Assembly: GCA_024663395.1 (NCBI GenBank)
Contig: JANFAH010000003.1
Location: 2,976,001 to 3,040,000, forward strand
From: Pisolithus tinctorius
Taxonomy: Eukaryota; Basidiomycota; Agaricomycetes; Boletales; Pisolithaceae
Length of the DNA stretch: 64,000 nt
Direction of reading: 5' to 3'
Made by a program: the position numbers and the translations under genes. Of the stretch, positions 1-11,052 are shown piece after piece (position 1 is the first letter of the stretch; each line of letters begins with the position of its first letter). Under the pieces are notes generated by a model, which searched no databases, was not told the origin of the DNA, and saw only the letters and a list, made by a program, of their open reading frames with translations.

Positions 1-1
1 G

Positions 2-193
2 GGTTTCACCGCGGGGTCACACCCTAACCTTCATCAGAAGGTCACAGACCAGCTGATCGCCCATCCTCCGACTAGCAGGGACGTGGAGGACGACATTGTT
101 ACCAACTTGATAGAAGAGCTTATTCCGACCACGTCAAACCAGCCTCGCGCGGGCCCTTCTAGGGACAGTGGAATCCCTGGTGCATGGCACTAG
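2..193 (+). CDS. 3' end of an unidentified gene (partial)
   Basis: The reading frame starting at base 2 is open from the window edge to a TAG at 191-193 and gives 63 residues. They are polar, with one acidic stretch (DVEDDIVTNLIEELIP) and an S/P/G-rich end, so this looks like the C-terminus of a larger protein whose remainder lies left of the window. The other two forward frames are closed early. No domain is recognisable and I assign no function. That it is coding is inferred from the open frame at the edge and its protein-like composition. Confidence 0.45.
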   Translation, partial: GFTAGSHPNLHQKVTDQLIAHPPTSRDVEDDIVTNLIEELIPTTSNQPRAGPSRDSGIPGAWH

Positions 194-1582
194 TGGTCGA
201 ATGTCGAAGAATCTGTATGAATATCATTTGAGATTGGTGAATTTTTCTGTTGTACCATGTACTGTAAAAGATCGGTAACCTGTGTAGTCGAGTAATAACT
301 TTGAGATCGTGCCTCTTATGTAAGCTGGACGAGATTGAAATTTAAGACAAATTGAATTTTGCTTCCATGACTACAAGTTTCAAGTGTATAAGTTCAAAAG
401 AACACCAACTACAGTAGGTGGAAAAGGACAAGAGACAAGGATGGTATTTAGGATGACAAGTCGGTAGCTTCCGGTGGACCCTTATTGCTTTAACCCAGAC
501 AGCGGACCAAGTGTCAGAAGTGTGGTCGAGAGCTGGTGTATGATGACGATGGCAATATTCGTTTCACGGAATTAAAGCCGAGTTCTGTCAAAAATGGACT
601 TGTCGGTGGGCGGCGACTCCCGACATCACGTCATATTCCGCTCAGCGAAATCGACGGTCACAAAGCAAACAACCCTTGCACAAAGTCAATCCGGGAACGC
701 CCTTGTACCTGCCACTGGGTGTGTTTGAGCTGACATCCTAAACTTCACCTATGCAACCGCAAAAAGCCTTCATATATTTCAGAGGTGAGTCGGGGCCAGA
801 AAGTTCATTTATGACCCCGACTCACCTCGCGCGTCGTTCTCCGGGATGGCGGGTTCTGCTTTGTTCCACGTGGACATTTCTTCCAGGTAACATCCGAATG
901 ACCCTGCACAGCTGCGTATTTGGTTGTTCGCGGAGACAGGGTGTTCGGGTAGTGGACCCGGTCGACGTCGGCCACTTCCGTTTCGTGGCAAGCAAGGACA
1001 CCGCTTTATCCTAGGGGGGCGGTCCACTCGCTATCCACAGATAGCAAAGCTAGGTCACTGGCCTGACAAGGGACAGCAAAGCAACATGGCACTTTGCGTG
1101 GCCGGGGGAAATCAGATCCTTTATGAAGGAGACGGCGGTGTCCCCGTTGTTTCGGTGGACTCCCTCGTCCACATCTCTGCACCTTTGTCTCTTGTTCGAT
1201 GGTGAACGTCGTGAGGTGAGTCCTTTGGGTGCGCTGATGGGAGCTGAAAGGCGTCAACAGCCTTTTCCCAGCAACAAATAAAGGGCGCCCACAGGGACAA
1301 ACAACACGCTTTGGCAAGGACTTACGCTCCGCTTCCCTGGCATAAATCGATTGCAAATGATCTCAAAAAATACCACAAGTGCCACTGGACTAGCTGGATC
1401 GCATAAAACGGCGCAACGCCCACTCTTTCTCATCTACAACCTGCATACCCACAACCCATCCCCTGCCGCATAATAATATTTTTCTTGCATCGAAAGGTGG
1501 GTACAAACAGGTCCCCCCATCTCGCCTTCGTCATGGATGTCATAGGGATGTTAACGACGACAATTTCAACCTTACAGTGAGC
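194..1582. other. Intergenic stretch without a supported gene
   Basis: Several short ORFs exist on both strands (for example 536-733 and 751-1014 on +, 1006-1356 on -). None shows domain-like sequence, and none joins convincingly by splice sites. The stretch holds a perfect 14-bp inverted repeat (782-795 with 815-828). The last few hundred bases should contain the promoter and 5' UTR of the F-box gene. Confidence 0.4.
782..828. repeat. Perfect 14-bp inverted repeat with 19-nt loop
   Basis: The left arm (782-795) reads GAGGTGAGTCGGGG and the right arm (815-828) is its exact reverse complement. The 19-nt spacer is unrelated. The element could form a hairpin or bind a dimeric protein. It sits in non-coding sequence about 750 bp upstream of the F-box gene. 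No longer terminal repeats or target-site duplications are visible around it. Confidence 0.6.
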
Positions 1583-3364
1583 ATGGAGCCAAACTCTGCA
1601 CCACCTCCAGCGCACCAGCTCGTACAGATACCCACCCAAACTCTTCATCCTGGAATATCAGTCCCACTGCCCGGCACGCGCGGCTACGTTGCCCTACAGA
1701 CTCAAGTCATGAAAGACACCCTTGCGAAGGCACCAGAACCAACGCCTGAAAGCAGATGCAAGGGTCCGTCACAAGAACTCTGGACACAATGGACGGAGGA
1801 GATTAAGAACGGGGAACAACAGATAAGAGACCTACGCTTCCGGGTCGACCCATCAGTCATCTCCCGTACGATCCGGCTCAAGTTCCTGAGGATTTGGATG
1901 TACTGGCGCACTTTCCGCCTTCATGACCTTCCGCCCGAAATTATTGCCAACATCTTCCGCTATGTCGTTTGGTCGACTGGCAACCCTGCTGAAGGCGTGG
2001 TGCAGCGGCTTTGGCTCACGTGGGTATGCCGGTTGTGGCGGGAACTTGCCATCGGGGACGCTACTCTATGGAATGCTATCTGGTTTCGCGATTCTGCCCC
2101 ATATGAGCGGTCATTTGCGTGGTTCGATCGAGCTGGAACTGCTCCCATAGACATTCGTCTCGATGAGAGGAATGCGCTGTTGGGGAAAAATGAGGACCAA
2201 CGCGTTTTCACACCCGAGCAGATGTCAAACCTCCTTGACAGGCTCTTCGTTAAGCTTCCGCAGATCCGTATGCTGGTTGTTATCGTCGATAAATGGGCCC
2301 CTGCTATTACTGTCCTCCGTAAACTCCAGGAAGCTGGAAATGCCGGAATTCCTATCAACATCGAAAGGCTCGAGATTTACCGCACGGGCACACCTAACCC
2401 GTGGGTTGGACCTGACTTAGACAACGACGGTCATCGTGATCCTCCCCTGTTAAACGGTGGACAAACACGAATGTTAAATCACCTTTGCCTGGCAGGTGTG
2501 CACGTTGATTGGGACGAAACACCACTGCGAAACCTCTCAACGCTTGATCTTCGTAGCATGCCTGTGGACGTTGCCCCTTCTCTCGAACGATTTAGGGCCC
2601 TCCTTCGGGAATGCCCTATGTTAACCAGGCTTGCACTGGATGGCTCTGGTCCGCGACCCACCGAGAAACCCTTTGACCATATACCTGTCGATCTCCTGCA
2701 TCTTAAAACGCTGGTTCTGGGGTCTTTCAGCCTCCCATACGCATGTTTTATCGTTTCACAGATCAACGCACCTCACTTACTGGACCTAACGCTGATGGCA
2801 CTGAGCGGCACTGACTACGTACCTCTCATTAAACTACTTACGCCAAAGTTCACGGAAGTACGATTATTGACGCTGTACGGTGTGCACGTGGAGATGACAC
2901 CCCTGGGCAAGGCAGCGATGGCGCGGTGGTTTCTAGCGATGCCTGACTTGGCATATGTGCGCATCGCACAGCTGAAAACGAGTGTGCTCAAGTTGCTGCT
3001 TGACGATCCCGGCAAGTACATGCAACTGAACGATACTAGTAACTATCCAAGCGGTGACGCTTTTTGCCCCAATCTGAAAACGTTGGAAGTTCAGGCAATG
3101 CCGTATGCGACCATCGTGGACTTCTGTCGACGAAGGACAGAAATGGCTTTGCCCATTACCAAAATATACTTAAACCCGCCTTGGGCACACACGTTGTCCG
3201 TACAGGCGGTGAGGGAACTTCGCAGCGTAGCTGCCGTGTACGTTGCTCCTGTCGGCACCAACACAGTAGAAGAGAATGAGTTGCTGCAGCGGGATCCAGA
3301 GGGTGGGGATGACGATGACGACGACGACGACGATGACGAAGAAGATGACGATGAGGACAATTAG
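1583..3364 (+). CDS. F-box protein with an acidic tail
   Basis: This single-exon gene encodes 593 residues. A GTG six bases upstream is in frame, but the first ATG at 1583 is the natural start. The F-box lies at about residues 113-160 (LHDLPPEIIANIFRYV, then LWLTWVCRLWRELAI, then LWNAIWF), the usual layout of basidiomycete F-box proteins. It would link substrates to Skp1-Cullin1 ubiquitin ligases. Downstream is a long leucine-rich region with repeated L..L.L segments, probably degenerate leucine-rich repeats that bind substrate. The C-terminus is a run of about 20 Asp/Glu residues encoded by a GAY-rich tract at 3308-3360. Such genes form large, fast-evolving families in mushrooms, so the substrate cannot be named. 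Confidence 0.85.
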   Translation: MEPNSAPPPAHQLVQIPTQTLHPGISVPLPGTRGYVALQTQVMKDTLAKAPEPTPESRCKGPSQELWTQWTEEIKNGEQQIRDLRFRVDPSVISRTIRLKFLRIWMYWRTFRLHDLPPEIIANIFRYVVWSTGNPAEGVVQRLWLTWVCRLWRELAIGDATLWNAIWFRDSAPYERSFAWFDRAGTAPIDIRLDERNALLGKNEDQRVFTPEQMSNLLDRLFVKLPQIRMLVVIVDKWAPAITVLRKLQEAGNAGIPINIERLEIYRTGTPNPWVGPDLDNDGHRDPPLLNGGQTRMLNHLCLAGVHVDWDETPLRNLSTLDLRSMPVDVAPSLERFRALLRECPMLTRLALDGSGPRPTEKPFDHIPVDLLHLKTLVLGSFSLPYACFIVSQINAPHLLDLTLMALSGTDYVPLIKLLTPKFTEVRLLTLYGVHVEMTPLGKAAMARWFLAMPDLAYVRIAQLKTSVLKLLLDDPGKYMQLNDTSNYPSGDAFCPNLKTLEVQAMPYATIVDFCRRRTEMALPITKIYLNPPWAHTLSVQAVRELRSVAAVYVAPVGTNTVEENELLQRDPEGGDDDDDDDDDDEEDDDEDN

Positions 3365-3668
3365 CGTGTATACGAGGCTTAATGTAGTACGGATCTATTA
3401 GGCTTATATCAGGTACGATAAGGAGTAGAACAATACTATTCAACCTGTTTCTCGAGGCGGGTTATTTTCCGACCTGGCTTTCGGTTAAAAGCTATAGTAG
3501 ATGGCCACGCGTGCATCACGTGTCCCCGTCCCAAGATCACGTGGTGGGACGCGACGCGCATTTGATTGATCGAAAGTCAACATATGACTTCTAAGCACTA
3601 TCCTCGATGAACACACCGTAAATTGTTACACTTCGCTCCTTTTCTCTGTACTGTCCTTCATAAGTAAT
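3365..3668. other. Intergenic promoter region of the homeodomain gene
   Basis: This stretch separates the F-box stop from the homeodomain gene start. It contains two CACGTG boxes and otherwise shows no coding potential. Confidence 0.4.
3517..3543. promoter_or_regulatory. Paired CACGTG boxes upstream of the homeodomain gene
   Basis: Two CACGTG palindromes (3517-3522 and 3538-3543), both preceded by AT, lie 15 bp apart and about 130-150 bp upstream of the homeodomain gene start. CACGTG is the core bound by fungal bHLH factors such as Cbf1. Their function here is inferred only from motif, pairing and position. Confidence 0.35.
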
Positions 3669-4538
3669 ATGGCTTCTTCGGAAAGCACCCCATCGTCGTC
3701 ATCCCCTCCCACTTCAATCCTTGATCTGGCAGGACAATCAACGCATGTCGTGTACGTTCGGCGGCGTAACACCCGAGAACAAACAGAAGCCCTACAAAAA
3801 GTATACGCAATGACCGCCCACCCGTCGCGAGGTCAGCGACAAAGTCTGGCAGATGAACTCGGAATGTAAGTTACTTTGCTACATCAGCTCACGAGTTTCC
3901 CCCTAACCGCAGCACGCAGGGAACTTAAGTCCGTTACAAACTGGTTCCAGAACAAACGTCAGACGTCCAGAAAAAAATCGCTTTCATACAAAGAGAATAT
4001 ACCACCAAAGCACCGAACGGACAGACTAAGTTGGGACAGCGACCACATTTCCCGGAAAGCGGCATCGAAATCTTCCGTTTCGCGTTCTACTATCTCACTC
4101 GACGAGATAGCAGAGCTTTCTGAGCGATCTATTCGGCTCCGTCAATCTGCAGTCAGGACACCCTTTAGCCTGGGTATCTCTGATATCCAAAAGGAAGTGT
4201 CAACGCCGCGTCGCTCTGCAGATTTGTGGGAACGCATGCCATCATCGCCACTCACCCCCCACTCACCTCCCATACGGGAAGAAACAGACACGTCATCAGA
4301 GACGAAGGTGTTTCGCTCGTTAGAGTGGGCGTGTCTAAGAGCCAGGAAAGAGATCCGGGCCGACGACGAGGAGCCCCGGAAGGGGCCCGAAAGCGAGGCA
4401 GGGACGGTGTCAGACAACCTTAACTTGTTACATAAACGAGATACTACGTCTGTGCACGCTGCCGGGAGTGACTGCGTTACTCACTCCAAGGACGTGGAGG
4501 CAGCAATAACTCTGCTAGCAATCAAAACACGCTCCTAA
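3669..4538 (+). CDS. Homeodomain transcription factor, non-mating type
   Basis: Two exons (3669-3865, 3920-4538) give 271 residues; the 54-nt intron lies inside the homeodomain and ends CACGCAG. The homeodomain spans about residues 27-86: an arginine-rich N-terminal arm (YVRRRNTREQ), helices 1 and 2 (TEALQKVYAMTAHPSRGQRQ, LADELGM) and the recognition helix with SVTNWFQNKRQ. It has typical 60-residue spacing, unlike the TALE-like HD1 mating protein. The C-terminal half is S/P/E-rich, with LWERMPSSP and LEWAC segments. Those two segments recur in the decayed copy downstream, which suggests they were once functional. It lies about 35 kb from the HD1-HD2 pair. Target genes are unknown. Confidence 0.88.
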
Positions 4539-4989
4539 ACTTTGTAATCCCTGGTAAATAGACGTAAAGGCACCGCGATTGTTGTATTCACCTTTGATCG
4601 TCTACAAGTGTCACCGATTCTTTTTTTTTCTACTGTGCACCCGATACCCCTTCCACCTAGCCATAGATCTTGCATGCAGCATAAGAGTCAGCGCTTCAGC
4701 GGCTTACTGGTTTCCTTGAGTAATAACGACGTTGCGTCCGCGTAGACGCCAGCCGCTTTCCCAACAAGCCCCTTGGAGCTGACCATCCTCCATGTCGGAC
4801 CATACACAGAAACGGCTTACTGGGGCGTCGACACGCGTAACAGCGAGATGTCTCCTGCTCTTCGAACAACCCCCTCTGATCCCCGCCACAGCTGTCCTCC
4901 TCGCAAGGCCCGTCAGGGTCAGAAGAACCTAAGAGAAGGCGCGATCGTTCGAGCCTCCCGCCGCCCGCCGCCGGAGGAGCTACCATCGG
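4539..4989. other. Intergenic stretch, no supported gene
   Basis: Overlapping ORFs on both strands (4696-4986 on -, 4773-5003 on +) read through a GC-rich arginine/proline-coding stretch without a recognisable domain. This may be part of the decayed homeobox copy or its promoter. I see nothing that supports an independent gene. Confidence 0.35.
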
Positions 4990-5039
4990 ACAGGAGATTA
5001 TGACGTTCCTTATCCACCATTCAACATGTCCATCTGGAA

Positions 5040-5620
5040 CTCGTATTTCATCAAAACCAATCCTTCAACGCAGCAGAAAAAAAGAAATCGCAGAAGAACC
5101 AGACACGTAGGTCGCTTGATCTGAAAGCAGCAACCCTCGTCGTTGAATGTTCAACTTCAACAGGGATTATAAAACTGTAACGACTTGGTTCCGGAACAAG
5201 TGCCAAACGCGTTACTGGCTCGCTCCTGAGGCGCGGGAGAGCCGGCACATGATACGTGCCTCCTGCTTCGTTCGGTTGTGGGAAGCCTGACTTTACCTTC
5301 ACATGACTTGCCGACCACCGAATCCGATGCGCAGAGGCGGACTCCGTCAGGTAACCGGGAAGAGCACGAGGACTTACGGTCACACTCGTATCCGAAGTGT
5401 ACTTGTATTCAAAGCCAGCGGATCTGCACCTACAACAAAGCACAAGCCCCTTATACTGTCGCTAATGTCGCGAGCCTCGTGGACGATCTATAGGCCACAG
5501 ATGATTCCGTCAGCCGGGGAAGAATAGTGACGCTCGAATGGGCATGTGAACAACAAACCAAACTTCACAGTTCCACCGGAACGAAAGCGAGACCATCCAA
5601 TCACGCCAAATCTGCAACGT
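5040..5620 (+). pseudogene. Decayed tandem copy of the homeodomain gene
   Basis: Three landmarks of the upstream homeodomain gene recur here in the same order. First, at 5162-5215, an AG acceptor is followed by NRDYKTVTTWFRNKCQT, matching LKSVTNWFQNKRQT and placed just after the acceptor as in the intact gene. Second, LWE appears at about 5273-5281. Third, LEWAC appears at about 5533-5547. The three lie in different frames, with stops between them. A critical recognition-helix arginine is replaced by cysteine, and no first exon encoding helices 1-2 is recognisable. The simplest reading is a tandem duplicate that has lost function. A divergent gene with unusual splicing is less likely. Confidence 0.55.
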
Positions 5621-5962
5621 CCCCACTACCTTTAACATTATCCGTCCCTCAGCAACCCCCAGAGGATGTGGTACAAAGCGTCTTCCTGCCCCTCCACCTC
5701 AAGCATTCTGCCCACCTATTCCGCGAAGGATAGGGCGATCTGCTTGCATCATTGTGACGATGGCTTACATGCTCCTCAAGTCGATGGGTGTTTGTCAGAG
5801 TCTTCAGAAATGGTATGCGAGGATTAGGCTACATTCGCAGCAATGATAGTTTGCGGGTACTGCTTTGCGAGACTAGAAGATGCAACAAGCGTCCTATATA
5901 TATATGCTGAACAACACAACGAGAACATTTAAATACCAACCCAGACCCGGGTAGTACGATGA
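5621..5962. other. Intergenic stretch between the homeobox relic and NAN1
   Basis: No coding unit is supported. A short TATATATATATG run lies near 5895. The right part should hold the 3' UTR of the leftward NAN1 gene. Confidence 0.3.
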
Positions 5963-8900
5963 TCAACCGAGGGATGGTCTACTCCGTTTTTTTCCAGCTT
6001 TGACAGGCCCCGAAGGCGTAATGGATTGCTCTGGAACCGGGGAGTCTGATTGGAGTAGTTTATCCAAGTGAGGCACACGTCTAGGAGTGGATTTTGCTGG
6101 CGCTGGCGCCGTACTTGGCGGGACCGATACCTTTTTCGAATCATTGGAATAATCAGAGGATTCTGCCCGACCATGAGCAGGGGTATAAAGTTGCATAGAG
6201 ACCACCAAATACCTGCTATTTCCCTGAACACTGGAATGAGGGTGTTAAGCACACTGTCAGTAGCGATGTCCGTCGACTTGGTAAAGACCGATGCACCGTC
6301 ATCGGACGGTTTACTGCCGGCTTCCTCGGGGACATCAAGCTCCTCTGGTCGTTCCTCGTCTGCTACCCGTAGAGTTAGGAAGCTATCAACCAACGAGTCA
6401 AAGAATGTGTGGATTGGCGGGATTAGATGGGACGGTGCATCGAAAAAGCCCGCCGTCTCGCTGCTTCTCCAGGGTAGAACAGGTCCTGAATTCGCGGTAG
6501 TCTGGTCACGAGAGTGCTGCACCGAGTCGCTAGAAATAACGGGTACGCCAAACATTTCCTCGAACAATGACTTTCTTGGTAACGACTGCCCTTTTTGAAG
6601 TCTCTTGGAAGGAACAGATGGTTTCGCCTGTGGGTCAACATCATCTCCCATCAGAACCACGTTGTAACTGTGGGTAAGACCAACAAGCGAAAACGATTCG
6701 CTGCTAGTTGGGGTGGACGGTCGAGGATACCAGATAACGTTGCGAAGGGCGAACGGGAGCGTGTGCTCCATTTGACGAACCGGTGACTGCACGCGGAAGA
6801 CAGTAGCGACCGCATGAGCAGGCGTCGAGGAAGACGAATGGATGGTCATAAAAGTGTCCCGGTGAGGGTGGGGTAGTAATGTATCGAAAAGTTGACTATT
6901 TCTGACATGCCACAGAACTAAAAGAGATAAGTTGGTCAGTGCCGACGCATCTGAGGATAGACATACCTGACCGCGACATTATACTCCATACAACTAAGTT
7001 TGGACCCCCAATAATAGCGAGGAAGCGCCCGCTCATGCCTATGAAATGTGCCTCACAAGGTCGCTGAGACTCATGGCAAACGAAGACATGTCGAGGCACA
7101 TTTGTGTAGGGGTCGTACAGAACCACAGATGGCCCGAACACGACCGCTAAAAGAGACCCATCGGGAGACCACGAAGCATGTCGAGGGATATCTGATTTAT
7201 AACCCAAGCTTGACCTCGTTACCCAGGAAACTCAACTAACTGTGAGATTAACTAGTGAGCCAGGTGTAGCATTAACTTACTTTCCTCCTTTCCTTTTTTG
7301 TCTTTTGCTATTCGTATTCGCCAACCTTTCACATTCCCATCTTCTCCCGTCGTCACTAGTTGAATATTCGAAGGGCTTGGGCTAAAGGACATGGAAGTGA
7401 TCTTGCGAAGGCCGTGAGGCCGGTCTATTCTTGTGTTCAATATCCAAAATGCGTTCTTCTTGTCCCAATACCAGAATTTGAGGTATACCTCGCCCCGGAA
7501 GCACTCGTCACCTTCCCTGCGATCAACGGTGGCCATCCATTCTCCAGTAGAGGAAATGACAGTACGTTCTACCCGAGTCGGTTCCAGCATTTTTTCATCT
7601 CTACGTGAGACGCGATTGGAAGGGGAAACTTCGAGTTCGGCCACAAGAGTGAGGGCTGAAGGGGAAAATGTTTGAAGTGATGATGGATGAGAGGATGGGA
7701 GGACAAGGGTCTCAGAAAGACCATGGAAGGCAAGGGGAGTGGACGATGAAGACGGGAAGCCATTCGACACGGAAGGAGCTGGGGCAAGGTTGAGCATGGA
7801 CATATAAAAATAGACCCAAGTTGTGTACCTAGTTTAATCCTCGCAAATACCCTCGACAACTTGAGGGTTGTTGAGCTGATGAAAGTATGAGTGGCATCCG
7901 CGAGTTCTAAAAGGTACTCTTCGTCGGATGTTTTGGGTGGAGAGACAACAACGCTCTTAATCGGTGAGCCGACACGGGGAACGAATTCACATTTCCCAGT
8001 GTGCAACTGCCAGATAACAAGTACGGCTTCTTCACCACCGCTCAGAAGGTATGCACCGTTTGTCGAAAATGCAACGGACGAAACGGCATGAGCATGCCAG
8101 TGAAAGGCAGACGTCTGTGATTTTTTTTCTACACCCACCACCTTGACTAGGTTAGGATTCAGGCAATACCACAGTCGCACGACCCCCTTGACATCACCAG
8201 TAGCAAAGTATTCCTCATGAGGATGTACTGCGAGACACGTCAGTGGCTCAGGTGATACGAATTTTATGAATCCGGATTTGAGAGCAGCAGTCTGTGCGAC
8301 AAATGCCTTCCGTCCGGCGATTGCTATCAATCTTTCGCCACTGGCAGAAACTGCGAGTCCGGCTGTTCGTGTCGTCTTCCCAATTGCAAGGACATTGGAC
8401 ACCTTTTGCGCTCCGGTAAGACTATCGGACTCTTGGGACTTGAGAGGCACGCGCAGCACTACGCAACTTTCGTCCTCTGCGTCCTTACCGTGGCCGGCTG
8501 TCGAACCCATTAGTTTCAGCCAACTTCCAGAAGTACGAATGACTCACAAGAGCCTTTTGATTTCTTAGCTTTTGCAGCGGCAACAAAGATGTAATCCTTG
8601 ATCTTCTCATGGGTGCAAACATGGTGTATGGGTTGGTCTAGGTCGATAGTACGCAAGAGATTGCCCTCGAGGAAGTCCCAGACTTTGATGGTGCCGTCGA
8701 GGGATGCTGTGAACAGCTGAAAAGAATTAAGTGCGCTAAGAGTCGCAGATGTAATGGTATCGATGTGGCCCTCGTCCTGTGACCTTGGTAATATCGAGAC
8801 GACCTTTCCGGACGATGTCGAGTGAATTTTTACTGTCGAGCCGAAGATAGAGAAGAAGTGACTAGGCAAGAAAAAATGAGATCATAGACTCAGCCAGGCG

Positions 8901-9208
8901 AAGAGCACAGACCTCCCATCCTTGGTGAATATCGGTGGATGCGAGCTTGCGCTCGTATCGGCTAGCGAGGTCCAACTCCATTTCCTGGAAGGTGCACTTT
9001 CTGGTTCTTTAATACTTCCTGATCTTTGCTCATCACTACTGGAACCCTGAGGGGGGTGTGACACTGGAGACCGCTTCTCCTTGTTTTTCTTCTTGCTGCG
9101 TTTCCCTGGCTGATGCGGGAGTGATTGACGCGGAAGTTGTGTGATGGCAACGTCCTTGGTCTGCGGCACTACCAAAGATGCGTGGCTCAAAACCTCAGCT
9201 GCTGCCAT
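5963..9208 (-). CDS. NAN1: Nan1/Utp17-type WD40 protein (WDR75 family), SSU processome
   Basis: Seven exons on the minus strand (8913-9208, 8548-8861, 7829-8497, 7281-7778, 6967-7230, 6213-6917, 5963-6162) with introns of 49-51 nt give 981 residues. The N-terminus carries a lysine-rich stretch. WD40 blades follow, for example ASLDGTIKVWDF, VRLWYCLNP, GGEEAVLVIWQL and IPRHASWSPDGSLLAVVFG. The C-terminal part holds STPAHAVATVFR, like the PxHxxP-type segment of WDR75, and ends in a basic tail (KAGKKRSRPS). Nan1/WDR75 belongs to the t-UTP subcomplex, which binds nascent pre-rRNA and supports rDNA transcription in the nucleolus. It is divergent from the next gene across 146 bp. Confidence 0.88.
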
Positions 9209-9354
9209 GGGGCACGTTCTCCCCCTCTGCACACTTGCGATTATAGCACGCCGACTCCAAAAAAAATGTATTGCAGCCAGTGCTCGGCTAGTGCCGGCAC
9301 ACACCCTAAATAGGAATCACTGCATTTGGCAAGGGTGCTGTTGGCACTGACGAG

Positions 9355-10790
9355 ATGCCCAGCTCGTGGTTTGGAAGTAAGTCCAGTCGGCAGACGCGAC
9401 CACAGCCAGTGCTTGAGATACACACGGAGTCGGACACAGCGCCAAACGACTCGCAGCCCGGTGTCAAACGCTCACAGTCGCACTCGACTCTCGAACCGGC
9501 ATTCTCATCCCAGTCTGTGATCCCGCCGCCGGACGTCCACGCCCACATCAATGATCCAAGTGCATACAAAGCTGGAAATCTGCACCATCCGATCACGATT
9601 CCTATGGACGCCAAGGAAAGGATCGATATCCACGATGAGTCCTCAGAGGCACTAGACGATCCCTATGCACGCGTAGACCCCGCACAGGCCAAGAGAGACA
9701 AAGGAAAGGCGAGAGAGAATGAGGGACTCTTCACACCCCAAGATGCTGTGCTTGCAGATGTCTTCGGCTTCACTCTGCCTGACATTCCCGCTCCAGGACA
9801 AACCAGATCTTTGGAGGACTCTGACACATTACCACGTTCGAGCGTACCTGCAGGCGGATCAGCTATACCCCCATCATTGCCAATCTACGACCCTTTTACT
9901 GGAGGACGGATAGGAGAGCATCCGTCAGCGGTGCCATCTGCAGGTGCTACTGCAAACACTACGTCAACGGCTTTGACGGACCCGCAGGCTCAACAGCAAA
10001 CCACACTGCAATCTCTCCCAACGGCAGGAGATACGGATTTGTGGACTCGCCTTGCACGTATCCTCGAGTTGCAGGGCGAAGTGGCTCGCATGCATGCTGA
10101 GATGGAAGGAGTGGGCAACCCAGTCAGGAGTGGTGCTGCGGGTGCATCAGGAGGCGGATATACTATAGGCACAAATCCAGGTGCAACGAGCGATACTCGT
10201 TCCCCAACAGCCAAAGTGAGCAACCCACGGAGAAAAATGAGAGGCGAAACAATACCAGTAGGAGACGATGATGACCCCCCAGCGCCTGGAGCAGGTGAGA
10301 TGGGAGGAGGAAACATAACAGATACCACCTCGGATAGCGAGGACGAGGATGATGCAAGCGTATTTGCTAAACGCCGGCGCGATGAAGAGTTCGCGAAACT
10401 TGCAGATCAGTTCGCAGAGCGCAAGGTTGCCATCGCGCGAATCATGAATAAGGTAGGATGCAACCGATTCATCAACCAATTCACCAATTCACCGCTTTAC
10501 AGCTTGACGACTTATCTGATGCACTAAAGGCATTCCATGCACTCCAGACCCCTGTGATGGATTTGGGGTCAACAGGCGCCTCAAGGATGGACACCTTTAG
10601 CTCTGTAGCGTCTGATGCGACGCGCACAAGCCTGTCTTCACCGCCACCTCAGTATACGGGCTTTCCTCGACCCACTCTAGAGCCACCACACATCCCGCAA
10701 CCACATGGAAAAATCGTTATTGATGCCCAGCATGTCGATAGTCCAGTGGACATGAATCCTGCGCAGTCGGTATTCGGAATGGGTGGGTAG
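9355..10790 (+). CDS. Orphan serine/proline-rich fungal protein
   Basis: Two exons (9355-10452, 10503-10790) joined by a 50-nt GT...AG intron give 461 residues. I do not recognise a domain. The protein is hydrophilic and rich in S, P, T, D and G. It has a recurring phrase (DVFGFTLPDIPAPG), an acidic stretch (DTTSDSEDEDD) and a predicted helical, possibly coiled-coil segment spanning the exon junction (FAKRRRDEEFAKLADQFAERK... LDDLSDALKAFHAL). No signal peptide or membrane segment is visible. It shares a 146-bp divergent promoter with NAN1 and converges on VTA1. Coding status is well supported by the long frame and the clean intron. Function is unknown. Confidence 0.75.
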
Positions 10791-11052
10791 CCTTCCTAGT
10801 GAATGCCCCCTTATTCGCGCGTGGTCCATTTTCCAAGTTTCGAATTTCACCCCGGAATCTGCGATGATACTTCCAGAAAGATATTACAGCTAAACACTAT
10901 GCTAATGGTCCTATATCATAATTTAATATATGGAGGTGTGCGGTGTGTACCATCGAAAATATTTGATGGATTGAAGATGGAAGACAAGGACCTAAAATAA
11001 ACGATTCGTTCAACGTGCGCTGGTCAGAGCCTGTTACCAACTGTACTGAATC

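Noticed and set aside
1577..1582. GTG as start codon of the F-box gene
   Set aside because: Nuclear genes of fungi start with ATG; the in-frame ATG at 1583 fits.
3091..3360. Antisense poly-serine ORF opposite the F-box acidic tail
   Set aside because: A direct mirror of the GAC/GAT tract (reads as TCG/TCA), not a gene.
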